A stretch of 64,000 bases of DNA, from assembly GCF_024139115.2 (NCBI RefSeq), contig NC_085139.1, positions 102,100,158 through 102,164,157 of the forward strand. Direction: 5' to 3'. The notes under the pieces were generated by a model. The model worked only from the letters and a program-made list of their open reading frames with translations. It did not search any database and had not been told where the DNA came from. Position 1 is the stretch's first letter. Each line of letters starts with the position of its first letter. A program made the position numbers and the translations under genes. This document shows positions 11,066-23,884 of the stretch, in pieces. Source of the stretch: Armigeres subalbatus (Eukaryota > Arthropoda > Insecta > Diptera > Culicidae).

Positions 11066-13026
11066 CACAATGGTCGGATTCGTCAAATTTCACGACATAA
11101 ATCGATAACTCGAAAACCATCAGTGTTAGAGTTTTGACGTCTTCAGAAGAAATGATCTACAAGAAGAGATCTATTTTTGATGTAAGTTGTCATTAGGGTG
11201 GCCCTTCGGTGATTTTTTTTGGAAATGTATTTTTTTACCCTTTTGAGTTAGGAGTTCATATAATTCTACAAAGTTGTAGAGAATTTAATTCTAAGCATTT
11301 TTGCTTAATAAACATTTATTTTATCTCATATAGGTGATGTTTTATGACAAAATTACTAAATTTAGATAGGGTGGTCCCGAAAAAATAGTTTTTAACTTCC
11401 ACTTTCGTCAATTCAGAATATTTTCAAAAACTGTCTTAGCATCGCTTCACGGTCTTTGAATAGCGCATCTTTTGGTTACATAAGATGGTTGATAGCTTCA
11501 TTTTTAAGCATATTATAAGCGTTTTTTCATGAAAAAGTGGTATTTTTCTGAGCATTCTACTGCAGCTAGTAGCAAATATTAGCAAAAATTTCAATCGTAA
11601 TCTGAAAATATACATGCAGGTCCATCAAATCCATGGTATTTCATTTGTCCATCTTTGTCCGCTTTTGTTTGACGATAGTATTATTTTTGTATGAAAAATT
11701 AGGGTGAAACACATATATCATCTTTTGGATTTTCACAATATTTGGTAGAATAAAAGACAAGAACACCGTCTTCGGCCAGAGGACGTAGAGACTGAACACT
11801 TAACACCTAGACAACTGACAGGACACATAATACCCAGTGGGGTGGACAATTTTTCGATCACGAAAAGTTTCCTTCTTACCGAGGCGGGAATCGAGCCACG
11901 CTCCATAGTCCATGCCTCTAGACGATTGACGGCGCTAACCACACGGCCACAAAGCACACAAAGAATCGTTCTTTACCTAAAATATTTAAATCAACTCGTG
12001 TGGAAAAGAAGTCGAAAAAATCATTTTGACATTTTAACTACTGGAACGATTTTCAAAGGTCATTAAATAAATGCTTAAGAGCGCTACTTTTGTGGCGAAA
12101 TACAAAATCATAAAATAAAGTTGGTTTTTCATGGCCAATTCGCAGAATAATTTAATTTTTACAGTTTCTAAGTGAGGGTCGCCAATGACTACATGAGATT
12201 CCATGGACATTGATAATAGGTCCAGTAGTTCAAAAATTATGTTTTAAAAAAATACTTTTTCCAAAATGTTGATTTTTTCGACCACCATGGATCGAAATCG
12301 GACAAAATTAAATTTTCGAAAAAGAATGATTCTACCAAATATTGCAAAAATCAGAGATATGGTATATGTGTTTCCCATGGAATAGCTGATTTTTCATACA
12401 AAAACTAATATGATTATCAATCAAAAGTGGACAAACATGGACAAATGAAATACCATGGATTTGATGGGCCTGCATGTATATTTTCAGATTACGATTGAAA
12501 TTTTTGCTAATATTTGCTACTAGCTGCAGTAGAATGCTCAGAAAAATATCACTTTTTCATGAAAAAAACGCTTATAATATGCTTGAAAATAAAGCTATCA
12601 GCCGTCTTATATAACCAAAAGATGTGCCATCCAAAGACCGTGAAGCGATGCTAAGACAGTTTTTGAAAATATTCTGAATTGACGAAAGTAGAAGTTAAAA
12701 ACTATTTCTTCGGGACCACCCTATTTGAATTTAGTAATTTTGTCATAAAACATCACCTATATGAGATAAAATAAATGTTTATTAAGCAAAAATGCTTAGA
12801 ATTAAATTCTCTACAACTTTGTAGAATTATATGAACTCCTAACTCAAAAGGGTAAAAAAATACATTTCCAAAAAAAATTTCACCGAAGGGCCACCCTAAT
12901 GACAACTTACACCAAAAATAGATCTCTTCTTGTAGATCATTTCTTCTGAAGACGTCAAAGCTCTAACACTGATGGTTTTCGAGTTATCGATTTATGTCGT
13001 GAAATTTGACGAATCCGACCATTGTG
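11066..13026. mobile_element. Non-autonomous foldback transposon with Transib-like ends
   Basis: 1961 bp. Terminal inverted repeats of about 690 bp each (11066-11751 and about 12331-13026) are nearly identical over their whole length. The ends read CACAATGGTCGG inward on both sides. The 5-bp sequence GAATG is present immediately outside both ends (11061-11065 and 13027-13031), a clean target-site duplication. A CACAATGG terminus with a 5-bp duplication is the signature of Transib, the superfamily related to RAG1. No transposase frame remains. A SINE is nested at 11752-11961. Confidence 0.85.
11752..11961 (-). mobile_element. tRNA-derived SINE of a second family, nested in the foldback transposon
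   Basis: Minus-strand head with TGGCCGTGTGGTTAGCG (A-box-like) and GGCTCGATTCCCGCC (B-box-like), 210 bp. The 5-bp AGAAT occurs on both sides (11747-11751 and 11962-11966), a plausible target-site duplication. Sequence to its right continues the transposon arm, which shows the SINE arrived later. There is no clear A-rich tail. Confidence 0.78.
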
Positions 13027-13095
13027 GAATGAAGTAATATGTATAATGTTACATGTTACAGCTACATTCACATAAATGGATAGATAGATACATTT

Positions 13096-13280
13096 CAGAG
13101 TGAACTCTCTCTAACTCGATATTCTGTAACTCGATATTCTCTCTAACTCGGTGAAATTGAAAGTCCCTTGAATCTAGCATATTGCGCTCCCTCCGTAAGT
13201 CGATATCTCCCTTACTCAATATTCTTTAAGTCGAAGTAATTTTCCAAAGCATTTTCACCTCGCTAACTCGATGTTGTCAG
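13096..13280. repeat. Subterminal repeats of a DNA-transposon-like family (end 1)
   Basis: Starts CAGAGTGAACTCTCTCTAAC and contains several direct copies of TAACTCGATATTCT. Related ends occur at 19510-19593 (inverted) and 27294-27350. The CAGTGAACTC start with short repeated subterminal motifs resembles pogo/Tigger-like elements, but no transposase is present, so the class is tentative. Confidence 0.65.
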
Positions 13281-13289
13281 AAACAGTAC

Positions 13290-14170
13290 ATGCACGATAT
13301 AGTTAGAAGTGAAAAGTGATAAGCGAGAAGTAAGAAATGAGATACGAGAAATAAGAAGATAGAAGTGAAGAATGAGAAGTGAGATATGAGGAGTGAGAGA
13401 GGAAAAGTTAAAAATGTGAAATTAAAAGTGAGAGATGGAAAGTGAGAAATGAGAAGTGAGAAATAAGTAGTGAGAAGTGGAAAATACAGAGTAAGAAGTG
13501 AGAAATTCGGAGTGCGAAGAGAGTTATGAGAAGTGAAAAGTATGAAGGGAGAAGTGAGAAGTAAAAAGCTAGAAGTGAGATATAAGAAGTTATATATGAG
13601 AAATGAAAAGTGAAAAAAGAGAAGTGATATGTGCGAAGTCAAAAGTGAGATGTGCGAAGTGAGGAGTGAGATGCGCAAAGTGAGAAGTGAGAAATTAATG
13701 GTGAAAATGAAAAGTTAAAAGTGAGAAGTGAGAAATTTAAAGTGAGAAATAAGAAGTAAGAAGTAAGAAGTGAGTAGTGGTAAGTGAGAAATGAGAGGTG
13801 AGAAGTTTAGAGTATCGATCGATCGAAAATCGAAGCGAATAGTGAGAAGTGAAAAGTGAGAAGTAAAAAGTGAGATGTGAAAAGTGAGAAGTGAAAAGTG
13901 ATGAGTGAGAAATGAGAAATCGGATGTGAGATATAAAAAAAAATTAGTGAGAACTAAGAAGTGAAAAATGAGATGTGAGAAATGAGACGTGCGAAGTGAG
14001 AGGTGAGAAATCAATAGTGAGAAGTGCAAAGTGAGAAGTGAGTAGTGGGAAAAAGGGAGATGAGAAGCTAAATGTGTGAAGAAAGAAGTCATAAGTAAGT
14101 AGTGAGCAGTGAAAAATGAGAAATTAGGAATAAGAAGTAAGAGAAGGGAGTGATAAGAAGTGATAAGTGA
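13290..14170. repeat. Degenerate heptamer minisatellite (GAGAAGT)n
   Basis: About 880 bp of AGAAGTGAGAA-type sequence with strong purine bias on the plus strand and many point variants. Minus-strand frames give Leu-Leu-Thr-Ser-His-type repeats because 3 x 7 bp encodes seven residues; these are artefacts. It lies directly next to the transposon-like end at 13096, as related tracts do at 19140 and 27360. Confidence 0.92.
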
Positions 14171-14782
14171 AAAACGATATGCTTCATTTTTCTTCTTTCT
14201 TTTTTGACGTAGGACTACGTCTGTGTTTTCTATGTTGGGGTACACTTTACGATTGCGAAAATCTGGGACCGTCACGAAAATATGATAGACTTTAAACTTT
14301 AATATCTAAGCCGTTTCTCGATGGATTTTCAATTTTTTTGGACCATTCGATCAAGGATGAGTCAACGCTTCTTTGTATTTATATGAAGATACTGATTTTT
14401 AACTATTTATTATCGATAATTGATAAAAAGTTTAGAAACAGGTAAACTAACCAATCACGTACATGCATCACTAGCACAGACATCAAAAATCAATCACTTG
14501 CGGGTTTGGATCTAATCCTCAGTTTGAACAAGATTTTACGCATAGCAGACGCATCAAAGCGATCTTAGCGGAGAGAACACAGCATCACGGAGACGCTAAT
14601 AACATTTTCAAAGAAAATCCATCGCATTGGTGGTGGTGCTCGATGTGTTGCTGCAGATCATTCAACCTCAACGAACCAGAATTTCATATGAAGAAAAGGT
14701 TGACCATGAAAATAGCACTGTGGCGATCCCGCACCGCCAGTGCCGATGCTGAAAATTGATTACAAATTGTGTTGTCAGTTAG

Positions 14783-14944
14783 TTGGAAAGGAACATTGGG
14801 AAAAGAAAATTGGTTCTTCTCAGGACCAACATTTTATAAAAAGAAAGAGTTAATTCTGTTCTTAACTGTTTCGGTGGCATCGGGTTTGGCGTGGTAGCTT
14901 GGTTGCTGTTAGTGATCCCATCCATTAAAATTTTCTACATCATC
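14783..14944 (+). repeat. Internal duplicated segment, copy a
   Basis: About 160 bp containing GGGAAAAGAAAATTGGTTCT and GCATCGGGTTTGGCGTGGTA, repeated with about 85-90% similarity by eye at 16669-16835. The reading frame is broken here, which argues against a coding role. Confidence 0.8.
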
Positions 14945-15063
14945 TCCCTCCGACGCGCTATCAAATTCGCTATTTACGATTGAGTTTTGAACTTTGAAGA
15001 AAGTTTATTTCGGATCAACTTTCTTTTGTATAAAATCCATGAAGACGCCACCTTTGTGAAAAC

Positions 15064-16059
15064 TACCCAAGTAACAATTTTCATGCTTGTTAGATTTATT
15101 TAATTCTTATAGCGGATTTATGACAGCAGTCACCATGGCTAGTTGCTCAGATTTATTGGCGATCTTATTGCTATCAATAAACCTCTAATAAATCTGCTTG
15201 AAAAGCTTCAATCGTCAAATGTCTATTGGTCTTGTTAGCAACTATATGGTTGTAACGAAGAGCGTAATAAGTCCAATTTTCAAAGCTTGATCAAAGCCAT
15301 AATTTTTGGTCATAATTTGGTCAAATGAATAACCTCAATAAGAATATTTACATTGCAAAGGGTTTATAACGGTGTTCAATAAGAGCAACATTTTTCTGAT
15401 CGAAATCTATGATGGCCATATTGGAAATGGAGAACCATCTTCAAGTCAGTGGAATTTATCACTGGAATTTATGATTAGACGGTGTTTTCGCCGCAAATGA
15501 CATATATAATTTATAAATATAAAAAACAAACATATTTGGGTGTAATATCAATAAATTTAGTGAAGATTTACGTTATTGATGTTATAATAATTTTAAATTT
15601 ATTGCCCAAAACTATATTATTTTGCGGGCGCGTAGTGCTTAATCTCATTTTTGCACTAGCTTTTACCATGAAATCGAGCGCGCACCTCATTTCCATGAAA
15701 GTATATTTAAAAAAAACTTGAAAAAGTATTATTTTGTATTCATCATCATCATGATTTTCATCAACACTTTAGTTTGTTATTATTTTTTGCAAGGTTTTGT
15801 TTCTCTTTTTTTCAAAGCAAACATTTTTGACAGCTGCCGCAGCCAGATTCCCTTTTTGCGGGCGGCTTTAAATGGATTTTTATATACTCTTATAAGAGGT
15901 TTATAGTGGTAATCTATAGAGGGCCATTTGAACATATCTTACTCTTATAGTGGTCATCAGAAGGTAATCCTTTAGTAATGGGTTTTATTGTCAGTTCTTG
16001 TAATTCGATCTCGAAAACCATTTCTAGGGCGGAATAAAACTTGAAATGTTACTTGGGTA
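15064..16059. mobile_element. Nested element with TACCCAAGTAACA inverted ends
   Basis: Bounded by TACCCAAGTAACA (15064-15076) and the inverse TGTTACTTGGGTA (16047-16059). About 1 kb, AT-rich, no supported ORF. A TA target duplication is possible but cannot be separated from the repeat itself. It splits the composite repeat, whose first copy is correspondingly longer than its second. Confidence 0.7.
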
Positions 16060-16668
16060 TCTACCTATAGCAACTACCCAATAGTGAACGTCGCTTGGAC
16101 AGACAGATGTCAAGAGATAATGTTTGGTAATATGAAGAAACTTCGTCTTCAGTCAAATTTCTGTTGTCATTCCTCGCAACAATACGCATCTTAGATAAAC
16201 AACATCTCATAACCAAATTCAGAATCTTTCGAGAAAGTTTCATTGGATTCTTAGAATTCATAATTCTCCGAACGGTCCGTTGTCTGTGGAAACCCGATCG
16301 AAATGGCTCGCGCGCGCCGAAAAGCGGCTTTCTTATATCTAATGAAGTAATTTCATCAGCCCCGCCCCTTCATTATTCGTTATGAGTGCACATTATATTT
16401 ACACCATATCAGTTCACAAAGGGGCAGGGCTAACGGGCGTAATCTATTGAATACAAGAAAGCTGCTGTCCGGCGCGCGTGAGCCATTTTAATTCGAGCAG
16501 ATCGACATTCGATGCAGCGGTGCGGACTCAGCAGCACGAAGGAGTAGGTGGCAGTGTGGCAATGCTGAAAATTTATTTTAAATTTTGGAGGCTGAGCGAA
16601 AAATCATCAAGTGGCGGTCGGACAGTTGCAACGCAAGGTGTCGACAAGCGATTGGATGCAGTTAGTTA

Positions 16669-16835
16669 TTGGAAAGGCGCATTGGGAAAAGAAAATTGGT
16701 TCTTCTCAGGACCATCATTTTATGGAAAGAAAGAGTTAATTGCGAAAATGAACTGTTCCGGTTGCATCGGGTTTGGTGTGGTAGCTTGGTTGCTGTTAGT
16801 GATTACATCCATTCAACAAATTTATTGCATCATCC
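16669..16835 (+). repeat. Internal duplicated segment, copy b
   Basis: Partner of 14783-14944. It lies inside a 169-codon plus-strand frame (16478-16987) that has no recognisable domain. Because the partner copy is frame-disrupted, coding is unlikely. Confidence 0.8.
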
Positions 16836-17261
16836 CTTCTATCGAGCGCTTGTCATTCTGCTACCGAAGAGTAGCTTTCTGCCGTCGCAAAACGATTAAT
16901 TTTTACACTTTTAATTTATCTCGGATATACTTTCGTTTGTATAAATTGGTGGCTCGGAAAAAAATTGATTTCAATTCTAATGACTAACAGAAACAAAACC
17001 AAACAATTTTGCCAGAAAATTTCACTTTCCGTCGATGACAGCCAAATCGATGAAGACGCCAATACCTCTTCTGGATAAATAGTTTAAGTCCTGAAAAGAA
17101 CTATGTGTAATTATTTCGTGAAGCTCCTCACTTTGCCACGTACGTTCTCATCGCGGACGAAAACCAAACGTTGCAAATAAATGCCACTTCTGATTCTAAT
17201 TATTTCTCCATTATTTCGGACATTTTTGAGGATGGTGTCTTCCAGAATTGGGCAGAATTGG

Positions 17262-17544
17262 GGAATTAACCGTGAGATAAGACGCGCGGCTACAAAGCAA
17301 GACCATGCTGAGGGTGGCTGGGTTCGATTCCCGGTGCTGGTCCAACCAATTTTCGGATTGGAAATTATCTCCACTTCCCTGAGCATAAAAGTATCATCGT
17401 GTTAGCCTCATGATATACGAACGCAAAAATGGTAACCAGACTGAGAAACCTCGCAGTTAACAACTGTGGAAATGCTTAATGAACACTAAGCTGCAAGGCG
17501 GCTGTGGCCTAGTATGGGGATGTAATGCCAATAAGAAGAAGAAG
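17262..17544 (+). mobile_element. tRNA-derived SINE with (AAG)n tail, near full length
   Basis: A degenerate tRNA-like head (CCGTGAGATAAG in place of CCGTGCGGTAAG), B box GGGTTCGATTCCCGGTGC, then the family body, ending GCCAATAAGAAGAAGAAG. Same family as 5459 and 51305. Confidence 0.9.
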
Positions 17545-17815
17545 TTGTCTTTTAGGATTGTGATATCATCCACTGAAAGCCAGTCGAATAGCTTCAGCGG
17601 CGTTGCGGCCGATGAGTCATGTTAATTCCATGGTTAGAGACTCAAAGTCCAGCAACAATTCGCCTTCTTGATTCAGTTGACCTCCGAGCAGTTTGCTCAA
17701 TGTTGATAAAGAGACACAAATTATTATGGTAAATACCATCCATTTCGTATAGCTACGTAGTCCTACGTCACCTTTGCGTACAACCCGATTGGGCTGCACC
17801 TTTTAGTTTTTCTCT

Positions 17816-19139
17816 TCCTTCTTCTGTCTTCGTTCTCCTGTCTTATCTCTCCACTTACTTCTCACTACTCTATCTCCCTGTCCATGGATAAGGGGCTTGA
17901 CGTTGATATTTCAAGTGTCTTAAAAAGATTTTTATTTTATTTTTATTTTTGTTGTTTAATAGAGTGCTTTTTTCAAACAAAGGTTAAGTTCAACACTAAA
18001 TTAAAAAATTAAGATATTTTTCCATTTTTTTTATATCTCCTTCACAAGAATATCGTTATTTTAATGGTAATGGTTTGAAAATAAGCTCCGTAGAGAAACT
18101 TTTATCACATCTTACTTAAATAAGGTCAACAGTTATACCAAACACTTGAGATACCATGCCTCCAAGTTAACTAATGGTTAGTGTCGCACGATCTAACAAC
18201 AACTGCCTATTGGTAAATTTGGAGGTGCCGGCAGGGCTCAGTAGGGGTCTAACTAACATAACTCTAATACTAACAAGACCCTGAAACAAACGCTTATCCA
18301 AATAGCATACATCTATTTATACTTGTAGTAGTAGCTAACAATAATTCATTTTGTACCCGTATAGCTGAAGTAGAATTTTAGTAGTGAAAAGTAGAATTTG
18401 TAGATTTACTAATTTGGCATTAGAGATAGTGAATGTATCTATTATATCTTCTCGATAATCTTTTTACTTTAGTCTCTCTAGCTGCATGGATCTACGCAAA
18501 AAAAAAAATGTTTCTCTCTTCCTTCTATTAGGTTAGTTAGAAAAATTAGCGGATATATAGGGGACATGACTTAGTGTTTCTCGTATTAAGACAAATTCGC
18601 TGACCTTTACCTTATAATAAAATAAATGACCGATAGTAAAATAAATGACTGAAATTTAAAGATATCAAATAAATAATAAAAAACGAAAATAAATACATGA
18701 CCATCGGAGGACAGAAAGACAAGAGACAGAGCACATAACATATAGGCATCTTTGCTGTGGAATGTGGTCCTTCCATGATTTTGGAACGCTAGCGAACCTA
18801 GCGGTGGAAGTCAAGCTTTACTGAAAACCCGCATTAGACAGAGTAGCATCGCATGCTTTGCTGTCTCTATCTTTCGCCTTGGATATACGTGAGTGCCGTT
18901 CGTCGATTGTCGCTACACAAAAAGCCTACTTTGAAATTTGCAGTTCGTTCTATGATACCTATCTGTTTTGTGGACAGAGTTCTGTTTAGAATAGTTAATT
19001 GAGACCATTGCACTCACAAGATAGAGAATAACTAGTACCACTATTATTGCTACAAGACTAATAACTTGACCACTTACGGAAATGAGGATAGACCATATGA
19101 TGCGTTCATCCACTATTATATTGAATATAAAAAAAAAAA
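17816..19139. other. AT-rich DNA without recognised genes
   Basis: No supported ORF or repeat match inside the window. A short CT-rich patch near 17810-17880 resembles the heptamer minisatellite on the opposite strand. Confidence 0.55.
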
Positions 19140-19593
19140 TACTTACTTCTCACTACTCTATCTCTCTCTTCTCACCTCATAATTATCATCTCTCCTTCTC
19201 ACTCCTTGCTTCTGTTTTTCTCACTACTAACATCCTTCTTTTCACTTCACAACTATCACAACTCACTTCACAACACTTTCTTCTCACTTCTCATTTCTCA
19301 ATTTCCACTAGTCACATATTACTGCACACATCTCACTACTCAATACTCACTTCCGGTTCTCAGTACTCACTTCTCACTACTCTGTACTCATTTAAAAAAT
19401 CTAATTTCTCACTTCTCAGTTCTCGCTGTTCAACTTTCACTTCGTACATCTCTCTTCTCACTTTACTTAATAAGGAAACAAATTTTAACTGTTTGGTTAA
19501 ACGGCATTTGACCAAATATAAATGTGTTCCCTATCTCGATACCTCCCTAACTCGATGGTCCCTTCAATATCGAGTAAGGGAGGGTTCACTGTA
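19140..19593 (-). mobile_element. Second copy of the minisatellite-carrying transposon family (inverted)
   Basis: Reading right to left: terminus TACAGTGAACCCTCCCTTAC (19574-19593), subterminal CTCGATATTGAAGGGACC, GAGTTAGGGAGGTATCGAGA, then a degenerate heptamer tract (complement of GAGAAGT) back to 19140. The same order of terminus then heptamer tract occurs at 13096-14170 and 27294-27590. No transposase. Confidence 0.75.
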
Positions 19594-22500
19594 CAAATTG
19601 ATGATCAAATAATATGATGCTGGGTACCGCTAGTTGGTAACAAGTATAAGAAATATGTTCTATACTCCACTCCGGTCTTAGTCTAAAAAATAATAATAAT
19701 AGTAAAAGATAATAAACGTTCTTTGAATTATTACTTTTTGAAAAATATAATTTTTAATCACAGGCAAAAAAATATTGGCGTGCTTTCTACTAGATATTTG
19801 GAATATTTGTTCTTCTGGTAGGAAATTGTTAATTTAAGATAAAATATTACTTGATATCGCCGAGTACAATGGATCAGGATGTGGAAAAGCTTCAGAAACA
19901 AAATTAATTAGTCTAACAGGCTCGACAGAATTTCCGGCGACGAGCCAGCCTAGGCCTGAAAGTCTCCTTAATAAATTCAATAAAAATAATAAAAGGCTCG
20001 ACAGAAATGTTTGCAAGTCGCTCCCTGTTGGCAACACTAGATATAGTTTTCGAGCTAGCGCACGTTCTACCGCGGTTCTTATTCAAGGAAACGGACAACT
20101 TTTTAAAATAGGCCTTAGTTAGGCAGGTGAAGGTGACAATATTATTTCGTTGATCAAATGTATATAAACGTTACAATTCGGAAAACGAATAGTAATAAAT
20201 ATTATGAATGTGTAGATCGAAACCATGAAATCTTCTGAAGCACTAATTAGTGTGTGCAAATATATTTTCATGAATTTTTTACGAAATGCTATCACTCTTT
20301 TCCGCCGCTACACTCTGAGTAATTAGTTTTGTCTCCTTACATTGTATTGTAGTTCAAGTAAGATGCCAAATTAAATCTGAAAAAAGCTTCAATTTGTGAT
20401 ATTAAAAAACACGAAGTAAAATTGTACTCACCTAAATCCTCCTTACCTCCCACTATCATTGACTTACAATTCAGGTCAATACAATCAAAACAATCGGCAA
20501 TTTCTTGAAAGATCCGCGATGTGAAAACCCAAGTTACATCCGGACGTCAAATTGCTGCGTGACAAGTAGCATCGACGAAGGGGAGGGTAGTTCTGCGAGA
20601 CATTCTGTACGGAGGTAAGGCAGCCGCCTTTATGATCGCCGCCACCAGCGCCGCTTGTCGTCTGCGTCGTCATTATCACCGCTGTAGTCGTCATGTTGCC
20701 ACCAGTATTGGTTCTGCCGATTGGTCAGTACGAAAGCTGCATCCATCAAATTCCCACCATTTCGTCACCGAAACCGTTAGTATCTTTTTGCAGCACGTAC
20801 TCAGTCGAGTTTCGCTATTCGATTCTATGCTTGCCTCATAACACAATATTTGTGATGTATGTCACTCGAAATTGATGTCAAAATGATCTCGTAGCAACAC
20901 AAACTTTGGGATTTGGGAAAAAGATCTAGGGTTACCGCTCGGATAACAACAAAACACGACACAAATTGAGCCAAAATTGACTGTTTTGCGAATGTTTTTT
21001 ATAAAGAAGGATGCTATTAAAAATCGAACAGATACCCTTTTTAATTGTTGAGTACCAAACACACCATATACAAAAATCAAATAATTCAGTTAGAATGCGG
21101 CGTCGTAATAAACATTAAAGAATAAATCTTCACCTTATATCTAATGCATAAAAAAACTTTGAAGAATTTTGAATGTAACTTGACGAAAATTTATTTTTTC
21201 CCGGTACATGTCCTGAATTTCAGATTATTCCCTTAGTCGATTCAAGTACTATATACTGAAGACGGTCTAACAGTTGAGGTCGAAATGCGTATATGTAAAA
21301 GTTATACGAGGTGATGAAATTAAATGAAATTGTTTCTAATGTTCATCAACTTCTGATCACATTCATGTTGCTGTATCCAAAGCAGCCTGAATTATGCTCA
21401 TAGCGAATAAATTGATCACAAATTGACACCAAGCTCGTGGCACAATTCCAAACTCGGACAACTGGATCTTAACGACTTCCAAAGTCCAGCTGAAACATCG
21501 CATTCGCATCCTAATTCCACACTTTCCAAATTAGATGATCACACACCATCAATCAACCTGCAATTCACCCCCACTTAATTAAAATTGATCGCTGCACTCT
21601 CACTTTCCAAACGACTTCAAACTGACAACTCCACGAAGCGGGCAAACGTACCGCCCTCGGAATCCGCCTTCCCAATATTCACCGACCGCTCGACGCTGAC
21701 CCGGACAGCTAACTAATTGCCATTTGTCTCGGCCGGAGCGAAAACCATAAATTACCATCCAAACAGCTCGCGTGGAAAACCATATCCTTAATTCAAACAA
21801 ATCCTCCCTTGCTTCTGCTGGGATCGCGTTCTGCCGCAACGGTAAAGCGCCCCGCACCGCACCGTTTCATGCGGTCTCCGGATGTGGACCTGGACATGGA
21901 CATGTGCATCTCGGGCACTCGCGGGTCAGCCCTGCAACCGCCTTCTCCGTTCGCGTGCTGTCACTAACAATAGAACGGTCAGAATTGGCGATTCCATTCC
22001 ACGGAATGCGACGCGAGGAGGAATTGGCACTGACCGGGGGAATCCTAACCCAAAGGATGCATCCATCTGTCCAAACTGCGGGCAATAATTCTTCGGGCTT
22101 TCAACAAGTTGCATCCTTTCTCGTTGTTGATGGTCAAGCTTCGAGAAGCCACGTCAAACAATCCCCACGGGGGGAGGGCTTAGCCAGGAAATTGAAAATG
22201 ACCTCAGCCTGGACCTGGAACCGTCCGTATCCGCCCCCGATTCTCAATAAAGGCGAGGGTGTTTAAATAGATTTCCTTTTTAGCGCGGCGCCTCTCGCAC
22301 CGTCGCCGTCGCTCACCACAATTGACCTGAAGAAGAATTGACTTTTCTTCGTCTTGCATGGTCCTGGCGCTGGGTTCGTCTTCGTCTTGGTCGGGCTGCC
22401 TCTAGCCCAAGCAAAGTGCCTAATGCAACAACTGGTTTCATACGGGTTTCCACCACCCAGCACTCGGTAGTGGGGTGGTGGGATGGGTTTCAAGATAAAT

Positions 22501-23884
22501 TACGTTTCCGGAATTGAAACTTCTTGACTTGGGGCAGAACCAACCAACAGGTTCTTCGGTTTCGGCTGTCAAGGGGCTCTACGATGGTTATGTGATGGTG
22601 TGTGACTCCATAGAAATGCAAAAAAAAAAATTAAAGTGATTTAGTTTTACATGAATTCATCAAACTAACAAAGTTAGTAACTCTCTTATGAATAGGTTAA
22701 TTTTTATTTAACTTATAGTACTTCGTCATCAACATTTAAGGATTCCTGCTAAACTGTGTCAAAATGTTCAAATTGAAATTTTAAACAAAATTACGACAAA
22801 ACTTATCAGAGTTGTGTTTTCAACAAGTAGGTGTTTATTGAGATTTCTACTTGCCCTCGTAGTTTTCAAAATATCAAAACGATTTTATATTATTTTAGTA
22901 GGTATTTGTCGGATTTCACGGTGGATGAATAAATTGATTGTGGGACCCCTCGCGAAACCGAACCTAATCCTTTAAACTATCGTCGGAACTGAGACGACGA
23001 CGGCGAAGCTCGAAACTAAAACTGAACTTCCTTCTCCTCCAGAACTTCGGCCCTGGGTGCGGGTAGTATACTTTCGGGCGGCGCTTTTTCAGCCGACGAT
23101 GATGATGGTGCCTTTGTTGTGCATACGGTACGGCAACAATTCAGTTGTTCTGCGATAATGTTCTTTTGTCTGGTTGGCGTACCATCCTACAGTCGTCGTC
23201 GTCGTAGTCGTCAGTCATCCTGTTGCGTCGCGCTACTGGTGTTGCATACATGCAGGGGCGCCTGATTGCCTAGTGCCTATCTTTCCTCATAGTTTATGTT
23301 TATGGGGCTTTTTGGCGGAAAAGCGGGCGGCGAAACAGTGGGAGGCCTACAATCATGCTTTTTTCCTTCAATTCGTTCGTTCGTTCGTTGGTTTGTGTAT
23401 TTTATTAGAGCAACTAGTTGCTTCGGTTGAACAAAATTATGGGGTTCGATGAGACTGAGCAAGAGAAACAGGAACGGAAACACGGGTGAGGGGACCGTTT
23501 ATCATCGTAGATGCAGACTTTTTTGCGCTGCACTTGTTCGTTCCCGTCCGGGTCTTTTGGGAGCATATGTGCCAGGGTGTTGAATGCGATTGCCTTCTTC
23601 TCGTGGGGATAATGGAGAAAGGTGTGCGCTCGCTCAATTGGAACCGGTGGGGATTATGTGGGATAATTTACTGTTCCGTAGGGTGAATTTTATTCGAGAC
23701 GTTGTGTCGTTGAGTTTGTCGAGCATTTTTAACAAAAGTCGCGTGAATTAATTCAAAGAACACTTATGTCAATCTACTTACGTCAATCTAACCAACAAGG
23801 GTGTGAAAACTACAGTTCGCAAAAAGTTTTTTGTTGCATTACGAGTTTAATTCTGTGAAACCCCGAAGAAGTCTGCTTTTGTTT
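19594..23884. other. Mostly unique non-coding DNA
   Basis: Contains a GC-richer section from about 21640 to 23690. Frames up to 164 codons exist (for example plus strand 21772-22266), but overlapping frames on both strands are of similar quality and none shows a known domain. It resembles intron or regulatory DNA. One foldback-family fragment lies at 21236. Confidence 0.55.
21236..21330. repeat. Degenerate half copy of the foldback repeat family
   Basis: Shows ATACTGAAGACGG, GTTGAGGTCGAAATGCGTAT and AATTAAATGAAATTG in the family order, diverged from the complete copy at 50604-50836. Confidence 0.65.

Larger units (their letters stand above)
14205..17815. repeat. Composite interspersed repeat, copy 1 (with nested element)
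   Basis: Begins TGACGTAGGACTACGT (14205-14220) and has the inverse motif ACGTAGTCCTACGTCA at 17755-17770. Homology with the second copy (23885-25530) continues to about 17815. Shared interior pieces include GCCGTTTCTCGATGGATTTT, ACATCAAAAAT, CCTCAGTTTGAACAAGATTT and a GCCCCGCCCC/GGGGCAGGGC pair. The terminal motif is itself palindromic (GACGTAG-GA-CTACGTC), so it is weak evidence for true transposon ends. No domain recognised in any frame. Confidence 0.68.

Noticed and set aside
13277..14275. Leu/Ser/His-rich frames that look like a membrane or leucine-rich protein
   Set aside because: Translation of the (GAGAAGT)n minisatellite on the minus strand.
21772..22266. 164-codon plus-strand frame in a GC-richer region
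   Set aside because: No recognised domain, overlapping antisense frames of similar quality, and composition explains the lack of stops.
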